From positions 2,867,001 through 2,931,000 of the forward strand of contig NZ_CP136759.1 of NCBI RefSeq assembly GCF_032931615.1: a stretch of DNA of 64,000 nucleotides. Reading direction: 5' to 3'. The position numbers and the translations under genes were made by a program. The first letter of the stretch is position 1; each line of letters begins with the position of its first letter. This DNA comes from Palleronia sp. LCG004. GTDB taxonomy: Bacteria > Pseudomonadota > Alphaproteobacteria > Rhodobacterales > Rhodobacteraceae. Positions 36,418-51,772 of the stretch are shown in pieces. The notes under the pieces were generated by a model. It worked only from the letters and a program-made list of their open reading frames with translations. It searched no databases and had not been told where the DNA came from.

Positions 36418-37179
36418 TCATGCCGGACCCGGTCGGACCGGTTCGCAGCCGCAGATCTGCAGCGCGAGGCGCAGATCGTTGGTCGCGTAATCGGCACCTG
36501 TGCGGGCGCGGGCGGCCTCGGCCCCGTGGGCGAGGAGGCCGCCGCCGACGATCAACGGCACACGCGCCCGGCTCGCCCGGCGCAGGGCCACGATCGTCCG
36601 GGCCACTTCCGACAGGTCGTCGGCGGGCGCGACCGAAATCAGGATGCCGTCGTAATCGCCGCTTGCCGCGATCTCGGCCAGTGTCCCGAGCGGCTGGCCC
36701 AGCAGGAGGCGGACCGACACGCCGATGCGGCGGAGCTGTCCCGTCAGGACCATCGCGCCCAGCGTGTGATCCTCGCTGGCCAGAACCAGCACGATGAGAT
36801 TGCCGGCCCCGCCATTCGGTTCGGCGACGGGGGGCAGCAGGTGACGCAACATGGATTGCAGGCGCGCGGTCCCGATCGAGACTTCTGCGAAGCTCATCCG
36901 GTCGGCGACCCAGTCGTCGCCCATCCGGCGCGCGACCTCGGGGATGTAGATGTCGCAGATCTCCTCTTCTGTGATGCCGGCCTCGTCCATCTCGAGCAGG
37001 AGGCGGTCGCGTTGGGCGGGATCGGTGGCTTCGGTGGCGCGGCGCAGACGTTCGACGAACCGCTCGGACATCGCGCGCCCGCCCAGCTTGCGCTGCGCAA
37101 GGACCGACAGGGCGCGGCGGGCGAGGGCGGTGACGCCGGTTTCGCCGTTCTGCGCGGGATGCACGATTGGACTGGGCAT
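36418..37179 (-). CDS. ppaA: PpaA/AerR cobalamin-binding antirepressor
   Basis: 253 residues. The C-terminal half is a B12-binding-like (SCHIC) domain: EDHTLGAMVLTGQLRRIGVSVRLLLGQP and DGILISVAPADDLSEVARTIVALRRASRARVPLIVGGG. In Rhodobacter, AerR/PpaA binds B12 in a light-sensitive way and counteracts CrtJ/PpsR. ATG 37179 has GGAGG six bases upstream, which decides the start over longer frames. Sits directly upstream of ppsR, divergent from bchF, with a PpsR palindrome 77 bases upstream. Confidence 0.93.
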   Translation of the reverse strand: MPSPIVHPAQNGETGVTALARRALSVLAQRKLGGRAMSERFVERLRRATEATDPAQRDRLLLEMDEAGITEEEICDIYIPEVARRMGDDWVADRMSFAEVSIGTARLQSMLRHLLPPVAEPNGGAGNLIVLVLASEDHTLGAMVLTGQLRRIGVSVRLLLGQPLGTLAEIAASGDYDGILISVAPADDLSEVARTIVALRRASRARVPLIVGGGLLAHGAEAARARTGADYATNDLRLALQICGCEPVRPGPA

Positions 37180-37255
37180 GCCGTTCCTCCGGGAGAGGGC
37201 CGACCCTCTTTCAATGCCGGTCGGCGCGGAGAGTGTGGCCCGAGCGGGGCCCATT

Positions 37256-37273
37256 TGTCAAAAGCATTTGACA
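37256..37273. promoter_or_regulatory. PpsR/CrtJ operator 1
   Basis: TGT-N12-ACA palindrome (TGTCAAAAGCATTTGACA), also containing TTGACA on both strands so that binding would occlude a -35 element. It lies on the ppaA side of the ppaA/bchF gap. Confidence 0.85.
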
Positions 37274-37365
37274 GAAGGGCCGCGCGACGCAGCGGAGCGG
37301 CACGGAATGCCGCGTCGCAGAAGGGAAATTGGCGTTAACACCTGTCCCGTGGTCATTGTCGAAAG

Positions 37366-39178
<1,813 letters not shown>

Positions 39179-39185
39179 CCTCCTG

Positions 39186-39213
39186 CTTCATCTGTCCGAA
39201 AATACTCACGGCG
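39186..39213 (-). repeat. Dispersed repeat, copy A (bchN/bchB gap)
   Basis: On the minus strand reads GAGTATTTTCGGACAGATGAAG-like sequence, matching copies inside bchB (40613-40640) and before bchL (44380-44427). It fills most of the 46-base gap between bchN and bchB, in the opposite orientation to the other two. Confidence 0.75.
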
Positions 39214-39224
39214 CGAGGCCGGAC

Positions 39225-40806
39225 ATGAAGCTCTCGGTCTGGACATATGAAGGACCGCCGCATGTGGGGGCGATGCGGGTCGCCACGGGCATGACGGGCC
39301 TGCATTACGTCCTGCACGCGCCGCAGGGCGACACCTATGCCGACCTGCTCTTCACCATGATCGAGCGGCGCGACCGCCGCCCGCCGGTGAGCTACACCAC
39401 CTTCCAGGAGCGCGATCTGGGCGCGGATACCGCCGACCTCTTCCGCCGGACCTGTGAGGACGCGGTCGCGCGGTTCAAGCCCGAGGCGATCATCGTGGGC
39501 GCGTCCTGCACCGCCGAGCTGATCCAGGACGATCCGGGCGGCATGGCATCGAGCATGGATCTGGGCGGCATCCCGGTGATCCCGCTGGAGCTACCCTCCT
39601 ACCAGCGCAAGGAGAATTTCGGCGCGGACGAGACGTTCTACCAGATCGTGCGCCGGCTGGCGGCACCGGTCGAGCGGACGGCGCGCCCGACCTGCAACAT
39701 CCTGGGGCCGACCGGGCTCGGGTTCCGGCATCGCGACGACGTGGCCGAGATCACCGGGCTGCTGGCCGATATGGGGATCGAGGTGAACGTGACCGCGCCG
39801 ATGGGATCGTCGCCCTCGGATATCGCCCGGCTCGGGGCCGCGCATTTCAACGTCCTGCTCTATCCCGAGACGGGAGAGGCGGCGGCGCGCTGGTGCGAGA
39901 AGGAGCTGGGGCAGCCCTATACGCGCATCGTGCCGATCGGCGTGGGCGCGACGCGCGACTTCGTGCGCGAGATCCGCGCGCTGGTGCCCGAGGCGCAGGC
40001 CCCCTCCGACGCGGGGCTGCGGCTGCCCTGGTATTCGGCGAGCGTCGACAGCACGTATCTGACCGGCAAGCGCGTCTTCATCTTCGGGGACGCGACCCAC
40101 GTGATCGCGGCGGCCCGCGTCGCCCGCGACGAGATGGGGTTCGAGGTCTGCGGCATGGGCTGCTACAACCGCGAATTCGCGAGGCCGCTGCGGGCGGCGG
40201 CCAGGGAATACGGGCTGAGCGCGCTCGTCACCGACGATTACCTCGACGTGGAACGCGCGATCGAGGAGGCGGCCCCCGAGTTGATCCTCGGCACGCAGAT
40301 GGAGCGTCACACGGGCAAGCGGCTGGGCATTCCCTGCGCCGTCATCTCGGCCCCGGTCCACGTGCAGGATTATCCCGCGCGATATTCGCCGATCATGGGG
40401 TTCGAGGGGGCGAACGTCCTTTTCGACACGTGGGTGCATCCGCTGGTCATGGGCCTCGAGGAGCATCTGCTGCACATGTTCCGCGAGGATTTCGAGTTTC
40501 ATGACGATGCCGGCGCGTCGCATCACGGGGCCAAGGCCGTGGCGCGGGAGGAAAGCGCCGGGGGCCAGCCCGTCGCCAATCGGGCTCGGACCGATGGCGC
40601 CTCGATTGACGACGCCCGGAGTATTTCGGGACAGATGAAGCCCGACGGGGGCGACGTGGTCACGTGGCTATCCGATGCCGAGCGGGAGCTGAAGAAGATC
40701 CCCTTCTTCGTGCGCGGCAAGGCGCGCCGCAACACCGAGACCTTCGCTGCGGAGCGGGGCCTTTCGGAGATCAGCATCGACACGCTCTACGAGGCAAAGG
40801 CCCATT

Positions 40807-40817
<11 letters not shown>
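39225..40817 (+). CDS. bchB: Light-independent protochlorophyllide reductase subunit B
   Basis: NifK-like subunit. 530 residues. Asp36 ([11 protein letters not shown]) is the unusual aspartate ligand of the NB [4Fe-4S] cluster. Other blocks: [75 protein letters not shown], and the C-terminal helper domain [23 protein letters not shown]. The linker before that domain (about 440-485) is variable in the family and here includes residues encoded by a dispersed repeat (463-472). Stop lies 11 bases inside bchH. Confidence 0.97.
40557..40640 (+). repeat. Dispersed repeat, copy B, inside the bchB reading frame
   Basis: A small hairpin (CGGG..CCCG around 40559-40572) and, about 40 bases later, CCCGGAGTATTTCGGGACAG followed by ATGAAG (40614-40640). 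The same two parts occur side by side in copy C. It keeps the bchB frame open and encodes part of the linker before the C-terminal domain. Confidence 0.7.
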
Positions 40818-45376
<4,559 letters not shown>

Positions 45377-45452
45377 TGCGGCCCGCCGCCTTCCTCTCGC
45401 GGCGTGCCTCGGGCCCGATCCGGGGCGTGGGCCCGTTCCGGGAGGGCCCGGC

Positions 45453-46133
45453 ATGAGCTACGAGGCGACGCGTTCGCGGGTCGAGACCTATTTCGACCGG
45501 ACCGCCACGGATGTCTGGGCGCGGCTGACCAGCGACGCGCCGGTCAGCGGCATCCGCCGGACCGTGCGCGCGGGGCGCGACCGGATGCGCGCGGTGATGC
45601 TGTCGCGGCTGCCGCAGGATCTGAACGGAATGCGTGTGCTCGACGCGGGTTGCGGCGCGGGACAGATGAGCGTCGCACTGGCCGAGCGGGGGGCCCGCGT
45701 CATGGCCGTCGATATCTCGCCCGCGCTAATCGAGGTGGCACGGGAGCGGTTGCCGGCGCATCTGCAGGGTAACGTGACGTTCCGGGCGGGCGACATGCTC
45801 GACCCCGCGCTCGGGGATTTCGACCACGTGGTCGCGATGGACAGCCTCATCTATTACGACGCGGCCGAGATCGGATCGGCGCTCGCCGCGCTGGGCGCGC
45901 GGGTGCGGGGCCGGATCGTGCTGACCGTCCCGCCGCGCACGACGATGCTGATGGCGATGTGGGGGGCGGGGCGGCTTTTCCCGCGCTCCGACCGCTCGCC
46001 GGTGATGGTGCCGCAGCGCACCGAGGCGCTTGCGAGGGCCGCGCGCCGGGCCGGTGCGCTCGGCAATCTGTCGGAGATCGAGCGGGTCAATTCGGGTTTC
46101 TACATTTCGACCTGCCTGGAATACTCGTCATGA
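45453..46133 (+). CDS. bchM: Mg-protoporphyrin IX methyltransferase
   Basis: Uses S-adenosylmethionine to methylate Mg-protoporphyrin IX at the C13 propionate. 226 residues. SAM-binding VLDAGCGAGQMSVALAERGARVMAVDISPALIEVAR (about 63-98) and VAMDSLIYYDAAEI are diagnostic; a BchM-like C-terminus, VNSGFYISTCLEY, closes the protein. ATG 45453 is preceded by GGGAGG. Stop overlaps lhaA (ATGA). Confidence 0.96.
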   Translation: MSYEATRSRVETYFDRTATDVWARLTSDAPVSGIRRTVRAGRDRMRAVMLSRLPQDLNGMRVLDAGCGAGQMSVALAERGARVMAVDISPALIEVARERLPAHLQGNVTFRAGDMLDPALGDFDHVVAMDSLIYYDAAEIGSALAALGARVRGRIVLTVPPRTTMLMAMWGAGRLFPRSDRSPVMVPQRTEALARAARRAGALGNLSEIERVNSGFYISTCLEYSS

Positions 46134-47557
46134 GCCTCGCGCGGATCTCTCTCAGGCTCCTGCCGTTCTCCGACGCGGCGAGCGTGGATCTGCCTCTCGG
46201 GCAGCTTCTGCGGCTGTCGCTCTTTCAGGTGAGCGTCGGGATGGCGAGCGTGATGCTTCTGGGCACGCTCAACCGGGTGATGATCGTCGAGCTGTCGCTG
46301 GCCGCCACGCTGGTCGCCGCGATGATCGCGCTGCCGGTGCTGATCGCGCCCTTCCGTGCGCTGCTCGGGTTCCGGTCGGACACGCATCGCAGTGCGATCG
46401 GCTGGAAGCGGATCCCCTATCTCTGGTTCGGATCGCTCTGGCAGATGGGTGGGCTCGCGCTCATGCCTTTCGCGTTGCTGGTGCTGGGCGGCGACACGGT
46501 TCACGATGTGCCCTTCGCGGGCGAGGTCCTGGCCGCGCTGGCCTTTCTGATGACGGGCCTCGGGCTCCACATGACGCAGACGGCGGGCCTCGCGCTCGCG
46601 AGCGACCGGGCGACGGACGAGACGCGGCCGCGGGTCGTGGCGCTGCTCTATGTGATGTTCCTCGTGGGCATGGGTGTGAGCGCGGTCGTTTTCGGATGGC
46701 TGCTGTCGGATTTCACGCCGCTCGCGCTCATCCGGGTGGTGCAGGGGGCGGCGCTCGCCACGCTGGTCCTGAACGTCATCGCGCTCTGGAAGCAGGAGCA
46801 TGTCCGGGTGATGAGCGCGGACGAACGGGCCGCGCCGCGGCCGCAATTCCGCGATGCCTGGTCCGATTTCGCGAGCGGTGGCGATGCGGGGCGGCTGCTG
46901 GCCGTGGTCTTTGTCGGAACGCTCGCCTTCAACATGCAGGACGTGCTGCTCGAGCCCTATGGCGGCGAGATCATGGGGCTGAGCGTCTCGGCCACGACGT
47001 GGCTCTCGGCGCTCTGGGCGGCGGGCGCGCTTCTGGGCTTCGGTCTTGCCGCGCGGTGGCTCGGTCGCGGCCTCGACCCGTTCCGCATGGCCGCGCGCGG
47101 CATCCTGTTCGGAATCGCCGCCTTTTCGGCCGTGATCTTTGCGGCACCGATGGGATCAGACGTGCTCTTCTACGGCGGGGCCTTCGGCATCGGGCTCGGC
47201 GGCGGGCTTTTTTCCGTGGCGACGCTGACGGCCGCGATGACATTGCCCGCACGCGGCGTGGCGGGGCGGGGCCTCGCCCTCGGAGCCTGGGGTGCCGCGC
47301 AGGCGAGTGCCGCTGGCCTGTCGATCGCCATGGGCGGCGCGATCCGCGACGTCGTCTCGCATCTGGCGATGTCGGGGGCGCTCGGTCAGGTGCTGACCTC
47401 CCCCGCGCTCGGCTACACGACGGTCTATCATGTCGAGATCGCGCTTCTCTTCGTCACGCTCGTGGTCCTGGGGCCGCTGGTGCGTCTATCCTTCGTCAAT
47501 CCCGTCCCGCCCGGATCCGGCGGTGGCAAGATCGGCCTCGCCGATTTTCCAACCTGA
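46130..47557 (+). CDS. lhaA: Light-harvesting 1 assembly protein LhaA (PucC/BCD family)
   Basis: 475 residues, about 12 membrane helices, MFS-related. LSLFQVSVGMASVMLLGTLNRVMIVELSLAATLVA, FRSDTHRSAIGWKRIPYLWFGSLWQMGGLALMPFALL and NMQDVLLEPYGGEIMGLSVSATTWLSALWAAGALLGF are hallmarks of the bacteriochlorophyll-delivery family. In Rhodobacter it is needed for LH1 assembly. Immediately precedes puhA by 12 bases, the conserved bchM-lhaA-puhA order. Confidence 0.96.
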   Translation: MSLARISLRLLPFSDAASVDLPLGQLLRLSLFQVSVGMASVMLLGTLNRVMIVELSLAATLVAAMIALPVLIAPFRALLGFRSDTHRSAIGWKRIPYLWFGSLWQMGGLALMPFALLVLGGDTVHDVPFAGEVLAALAFLMTGLGLHMTQTAGLALASDRATDETRPRVVALLYVMFLVGMGVSAVVFGWLLSDFTPLALIRVVQGAALATLVLNVIALWKQEHVRVMSADERAAPRPQFRDAWSDFASGGDAGRLLAVVFVGTLAFNMQDVLLEPYGGEIMGLSVSATTWLSALWAAGALLGFGLAARWLGRGLDPFRMAARGILFGIAAFSAVIFAAPMGSDVLFYGGAFGIGLGGGLFSVATLTAAMTLPARGVAGRGLALGAWGAAQASAAGLSIAMGGAIRDVVSHLAMSGALGQVLTSPALGYTTVYHVEIALLFVTLVVLGPLVRLSFVNPVPPGSGGGKIGLADFPT

Positions 47558-47569
47558 GAGGAGGACATC

Positions 47570-48325
47570 ATGGTCGGTGTCACGTTTTTCGGAAATTTCG
47601 ATCTCGCGAGTCTTTCGATCTGGCTCTTCTGGGGGTTCTTCGCGCTGCTGATCTACTACCTGCAGACCGAGAACATGCGCGAAGGCTATCCGCTTGAGAC
47701 CGAGGATGGCGATATCGCTCCGAACCAGGGGCCGTTCCCGGTGCCGTCGCCCAAGACCATTTCCCTGCCCCACGGACAGGGCAAGGTCGTCGTCCCCTCG
47801 GCCGAGAACGAGATGCAGCACCGCCGCGAGAACCTGGCCATGGCGCGCACGGCGGTGGGCGAGGGTTTTCCGCACAAACCGACGGGCGATCCGATGCTCG
47901 ACGGGGTCGGGCCGGCCTCGTGGGTGCCGCGGCGCGACCATCCCGAGCTGAACGGTGCCGGGCGGCCCAAGATCCAGCCGATGAGCCTTCACGAGGGGTT
48001 CTTCGTCAGCGCCGGACGCGATCCGCGCGGATTGCCGGTCGTGTGCAAGGACGACAAGGTCGTGGGCACCGTCACCGAGATCTGGATCGACGAGGTCGAG
48101 CACATGATCCGCTATCTCGAATTCGAGCTGGAGCCGGAATACGGCGGCGGCACGAAGCTTATGCCGATCTTTCTCGTCAAGGTGAAGCCGCGTTGGGTCG
48201 ACATCAAGACGCTGAACTCGAACCGCATGGCGCAGATCCCCGACATCCGGACGCCGGGCCAGATCAGCTGTCTCGAGGAAGAGAAGATCATGACCTTCTT
48301 CGGGGGCGGCACGCTCTACGAGTGA
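47570..48325 (+). CDS. puhA: Photosynthetic reaction centre H subunit
   Basis: 251 residues: one N-terminal helix (FDLASLSIWLFWGFFALLIYYLQTENMREGYPLE) and a cytoplasmic PRC barrel (GLPVVCKDDKVVGTVTEIWIDEVEHMIRYLEFELEP). It caps the L/M core and guides protons to QB. AGAGGAGG lies six bases before ATG 47570. Its L and M partners (pufLM) lie outside the window. Confidence 0.98.
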   Translation: MVGVTFFGNFDLASLSIWLFWGFFALLIYYLQTENMREGYPLETEDGDIAPNQGPFPVPSPKTISLPHGQGKVVVPSAENEMQHRRENLAMARTAVGEGFPHKPTGDPMLDGVGPASWVPRRDHPELNGAGRPKIQPMSLHEGFFVSAGRDPRGLPVVCKDDKVVGTVTEIWIDEVEHMIRYLEFELEPEYGGGTKLMPIFLVKVKPRWVDIKTLNSNRMAQIPDIRTPGQISCLEEEKIMTFFGGGTLYE

Positions 48326-48353
48326 GGCAGACAGACGGCGAGGAGGCCTGACC

Positions 48354-48989
48354 ATGGCACATGACGACGATCCCGACTTCGCGTTCGAGCCCGTTCCGGG
48401 CCTGCCGGAGACGTTGCCCCGGGGCGAGGAGATCCTCTGGCAGGGCAGGCCGCAGACCCTCGCGCTCGCGCGGTCCTCGATGGGGCTCGGCTGGATCGCG
48501 GGATATTTCGTGCTGCTCGCCGTCGCACGGGTCGCGGCCTCGGCGGGGAGCATGGGGCTGGCGGGGGCGCTGCCGCTCGCCATTCCGTTCCTGCTGCTGG
48601 GGGTCGTCGCCTGCGGCATCGTGTATCTCGTCGCGCTGGTTCAGGCACGGGCCACGCTCTACACGATCACGACGCACCGGATCGCGATGCGGGTGGGCGC
48701 GGCGCTGACGCTGACGCTGAACCTGCCGTTCTCTCGGATCGCGAGTGCCGATCTGGGTCCTGCTCCCGGCGGAACCGGCACGATCGCCCTTACGACGGCG
48801 GGGGAGACGCGGCTGAGTTACTTCGTCCTCTGGCCGCATATCCGCCCGTGGCATATGAAGAAGGTGCAGCCTGCGCTGCGTTGCATCCCCGACGCGGATG
48901 CGGCGGCGCGCATTCTGGCCGACGCGGTCGAGACGCGGATGTGTCAGCCGGAAATCAGCCCGCGGCCGATGGCCGTCGCGGCGGAATAG
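48354..48989 (+). CDS. puhB: Reaction centre assembly protein PuhB
   Basis: 211 residues. A PH-like domain with two membrane helices (LGWIAGYFVLLAVARV and LPFLLLGVV region) and TLYTITTHRIAMRVGAALTLTLNLPFSRIASADLG. LPRGEEILWQGRPQ opens the family domain. In R. capsulatus PuhB dimerises and promotes RC and LH1 assembly. GAGGAGG precedes ATG 48354. Confidence 0.94.
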   Translation: MAHDDDPDFAFEPVPGLPETLPRGEEILWQGRPQTLALARSSMGLGWIAGYFVLLAVARVAASAGSMGLAGALPLAIPFLLLGVVACGIVYLVALVQARATLYTITTHRIAMRVGAALTLTLNLPFSRIASADLGPAPGGTGTIALTTAGETRLSYFVLWPHIRPWHMKKVQPALRCIPDADAAARILADAVETRMCQPEISPRPMAVAAE

Positions 48990-48999
48990 GGAGGCCAGG

Positions 49000-49485
49000 A
49001 TGGCGGTCAAGCGGATCGAGGGCGGGCTCTACTACGACGCGGAACGCCGCGAGATGGAGCGCCGCGACCGGGAAATGATTCCGAAGGGCGCGCTCATCGG
49101 GATGGTGACGCTCGCGCTCGTGTCGCTGGGACTCGCCAGCTATGCCTCGGTCACGGACCGGACGCCGTCGGGGCAGCCGGCGGAGGCGGAGGTCCTCGAC
49201 AGCCTGACTTTCGTGCTCGACGGGGACGGCGTGGCGGTAAGCGCGATCGCGCCGGACGGAGAGGTCCTGCTCGATACCGATAACGGGGCCTTCATCGCGG
49301 TGGTGAACGACGCGCTGCAGCGCAAACGGGTCGTCCATGACATTGCGGGCAATCCGCCCGTGACGCTCTCGCGGCTTGCCAACGGACGCGTGGTGCTGTC
49401 CGATCCGGCGACGGGGTGGAGCACGGAGCTCACCTCCTTCGGGGCCGGCAACACGCGCTACTGGCACGCGCTTTTCGACGAATGA
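49000..49485 (+). CDS. puhC: Photosynthetic complex assembly protein PuhC
   Basis: 161 residues with a single N-terminal membrane anchor (GALIGMVTLALVSLGLASYASV, about 29-50) and a periplasmic domain containing RKRVVHDIAGNPPVTLSRLANGRVVLSDPATGWSTELTSFGAGNTRYWHALF, typical of PuhC. Implicated in LH1/RC reorganisation. ATG 49000 has GGGAGG four bases upstream. Confidence 0.93.
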   Translation: MAVKRIEGGLYYDAERREMERRDREMIPKGALIGMVTLALVSLGLASYASVTDRTPSGQPAEAEVLDSLTFVLDGDGVAVSAIAPDGEVLLDTDNGAFIAVVNDALQRKRVVHDIAGNPPVTLSRLANGRVVLSDPATGWSTELTSFGAGNTRYWHALFDE

Positions 49486-49492
49486 GGACGTG

Positions 49493-49789
49493 ATGGGACT
49501 TCTGACGCGACATACCGAGACCGCGCCCTGCACCGTCGAGATCGTGCATCGCTTCGAGGAGCTGAGCGCGCATGTCCGGCTCGACAACGGGGCGGTGATC
49601 GGGCCGGGCGACACGGTGCTCGTCCATGGCGCGCCGGTGATGGCCCCGTTCGGCGAGGAGGTGCGCGAGGCCAGGATGGCCACGATCACCCGCGCCTCGA
49701 CGCTCGAGAGGCTCTGGACGAAACTGACGGGCGATCTGGAATTCATGGAACTCTGCGAGTTCTCGTTCTCGGAGGAGAGGAAGGCATGA
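49493..49789 (+). CDS. Conserved small protein between puhC and acsF, function unknown
   Basis: 98 residues, soluble, acidic C-terminus. It opens with MGLLTRHTETAPCTVEIVHRFEELSAHVRL and contains GPGDTVLVHGAPVMAPFGEEV and WTKLTGDLEFMELCEFSFSEERKA. I do not recognise a characterised family. An ORF of unknown role occurs at this place in other Rhodobacteraceae clusters. ATG 49493 (or GTG 49490) lies 7 bases after puhC and the stop overlaps acsF (ATGA), so it is translated with AcsF; a role as small partner or stability factor for the cyclase or photosystem is a guess. Confidence 0.8.
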   Translation: MGLLTRHTETAPCTVEIVHRFEELSAHVRLDNGAVIGPGDTVLVHGAPVMAPFGEEVREARMATITRASTLERLWTKLTGDLEFMELCEFSFSEERKA

Positions 49790-50913
49790 ACGCACACGCG
49801 ACACATACCGCCGACGCCGCGACCGTCGAGGAGGGGCTCGCCATCCAGCAGGAGCAGTCGCGCTTCGACAGCCAGGCCGCGACCGACCTGGCGATGCAGA
49901 ACACGCTGCTGACGCCGCGCTTCTACACCACCGATTTCGACGAGCTCGACCGCGTCGACGTGAGCCCGGTGCGCAGCGAATGGGACGCGCTGCTCGCGCA
50001 GATGAAGAGCGACCCGAACAAGGGCCATTTCCGCAAGACCGAGGAATGGGACGAGATCGACTGGGAGGGGATGGACCCCGAACTGAAGGACGAGTTCCTC
50101 GATTTCCTCGTGTCGTCCTGCACCGCCGAGTTCTCGGGTTGCGTGCTCTACAAGGAGATGAAGCGGCGCGGCAACAATCCCGATATCTGCCAGCTCTTCA
50201 GCTACATGAGCCGGGACGAGGCGCGGCATGCGGGCTTCATCAACGACGCGCTGCGTGAGGCGGGCGTGGCGGTGAATCTCGGCTTTCTGACGCGCGAGAA
50301 GAAGTACACGTTCTTCCGGCCCAAGTTCATCTATTACGCGACCTACCTGTCGGAGAAGATCGGCTACGCCCGCTATATCACGATCTATCGCCATCTCGAG
50401 GCGAACCCGGACAAGCGGTTCCACCCGATCTTCAAGTGGTTCCGCGAATGGTGCAACGACGAGTTCAGCCACGGAGAGGCCTTCGCGCTCTTGATGCGGA
50501 CCGATCCGAAGCTGACCCATTCGCTGCGCAACCGACTCTGGATCCGGTTCTTCCTGGCGGCGGTCTATTCGACGATGTGGGTGCGCGACCATGCGCGGCC
50601 GAAATTCCACGAAGCGCTGGGCGTCGATATCGACTGGTACGACATGGAGGTCTTCCGCAAGACAAACGCCATCGCGCGGCAGGTCTTTCCGGTCGAGCTC
50701 GACATCGAGCATCCACGCTTCCGCCGTGGCTGCGAGCGGATGAATCGTGCGGCGATCGCGATGGATGCGGCCAAGCGCAAGGGCGGCGTCGCTGGCGCGT
50801 TGGGCCGTGCGCGGGCAGGTGCCGCCGCGGCGCTGGCCTTCGCGAGCCTCTACACGCTGCCGGTGAAGAAGAACGACGTGCCCCGCGACGTGCGGATGGA
50901 GCCCGCCTACTGA
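49786..50913 (+). CDS. acsF: Oxygen-dependent Mg-protoporphyrin IX monomethyl ester cyclase
   Basis: Di-iron enzyme forming ring E of protochlorophyllide with O2. 375 residues. Ferritin-like metal motifs: FLVSSCTAEFSGCVLYKEM, SRDEARHAGF and WCNDEFSHGEAFALLM supply the Glu and ExxH ligands. Presence of AcsF, with no bchE in the window, fits pigment synthesis under air as in aerobic anoxygenic phototrophs. ATG overlaps the preceding ORF stop. Confidence 0.97.
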   Translation: MNAHATHTADAATVEEGLAIQQEQSRFDSQAATDLAMQNTLLTPRFYTTDFDELDRVDVSPVRSEWDALLAQMKSDPNKGHFRKTEEWDEIDWEGMDPELKDEFLDFLVSSCTAEFSGCVLYKEMKRRGNNPDICQLFSYMSRDEARHAGFINDALREAGVAVNLGFLTREKKYTFFRPKFIYYATYLSEKIGYARYITIYRHLEANPDKRFHPIFKWFREWCNDEFSHGEAFALLMRTDPKLTHSLRNRLWIRFFLAAVYSTMWVRDHARPKFHEALGVDIDWYDMEVFRKTNAIARQVFPVELDIEHPRFRRGCERMNRAAIAMDAAKRKGGVAGALGRARAGAAAALAFASLYTLPVKKNDVPRDVRMEPAY

Positions 50914-50971
50914 CACGGGCGGACATGCGGGGGACATGACCCCCGCGTCACGAGACGAGGAGGAGGACGAC

Positions 50972-51772
50972 TTGACCAATCCGTGGATCGCCGCGCTTCT
51001 CGCGCTCTTCGTCTGGTGGTTTTCCACCGGGGCGATCCTCTGGGCGGTCAGGCGGGCGGACGGACAGGGTCCGCAGGCGCATCTCCGCCTCGCGATCCTG
51101 GGCCTGCCGCTCCTCGTGGGCGGGATCGCCCTCGCCGCGCTGACGCGGGATGCGGGGGGGCAGGCCGCGCTGTTCGGCGGGTTCCTGTCGGCGCTGGCCG
51201 TCTGGGGCTGGATCGAGCTTGCCTTTCTCACGGGCGTTGTGACGGGGCCCGCCCGCGGGCCGCTGCCCTTCTGTCTGAGCGAGGCGCAGAGGTTCCGCGC
51301 CGCCTGGCGCGCCGTCGCCTGGCACGAGATCATGCTGGCCGCCGGGCTGATCGTGCTGGCCGCGCTGACGCTCGGGGCGGAGAACACGCTCGCCTTCTGG
51401 ACCTACGCGATCCTGTTCCTCGCGCGCATCTCGGCCAAGCTGAACATCTTTCTGGGCGTGCCGCGCATCAATACCGAGTTCCTGCCGAACCCGCTCTCTC
51501 ATCTGCCGAGCTATTTCCGGCAGGGTCCGGTGAGCTGGCTCTTTCCGCTATCGATTCTGGTCCTGACGCTCGCCGTCTTCTGCTGGATCGAACGCCTGGT
51601 CTTTACCGGCGAGATGCGCTTTGCGCTGCTCGCGACCCTCACGGGGCTGGCCCTTCTCGAACATTGGCTGATGGTGCTGCCGCTTCCCGATGCGAAGCTG
51701 TGGCGCTGGATGCTGCCCGCCCCCACCCCCAAGGACGACATGCCGCAAAGCGAGACACCCCATGGATTTTGA
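50972..51772 (+). CDS. puhE: PuhE, photosynthesis-cluster membrane protein
   Basis: 266 residues, about seven membrane helices (DUF3623 type): [86 protein letters not shown]. In R. capsulatus PuhE affects bacteriochlorophyll and LH levels. Start choice: TTG 50972 is preceded by AGGAGGAGG at ideal spacing and gives the usual N-terminus; an upstream ATG (50936) would add 12 mostly acidic residues. Overlaps hemA by 11 bases. Confidence 0.93.
   Translation: MTNPWIAALLALFVWWFSTGAILWAVRRADGQGPQAHLRLAILGLPLLVGGIALAALTRDAGGQAALFGGFLSALAVWGWIELAFLTGVVTGPARGPLPFCLSEAQRFRAAWRAVAWHEIMLAAGLIVLAALTLGAENTLAFWTYAILFLARISAKLNIFLGVPRINTEFLPNPLSHLPSYFRQGPVSWLFPLSILVLTLAVFCWIERLVFTGEMRFALLATLTGLALLEHWLMVLPLPDAKLWRWMLPAPTPKDDMPQSETPHGF

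Noticed and set aside
48955..51387. 810-residue antisense frame over puhC-acsF-puhE
   Set aside because: Overlaps four well-supported photosynthesis genes; no recognisable domain.
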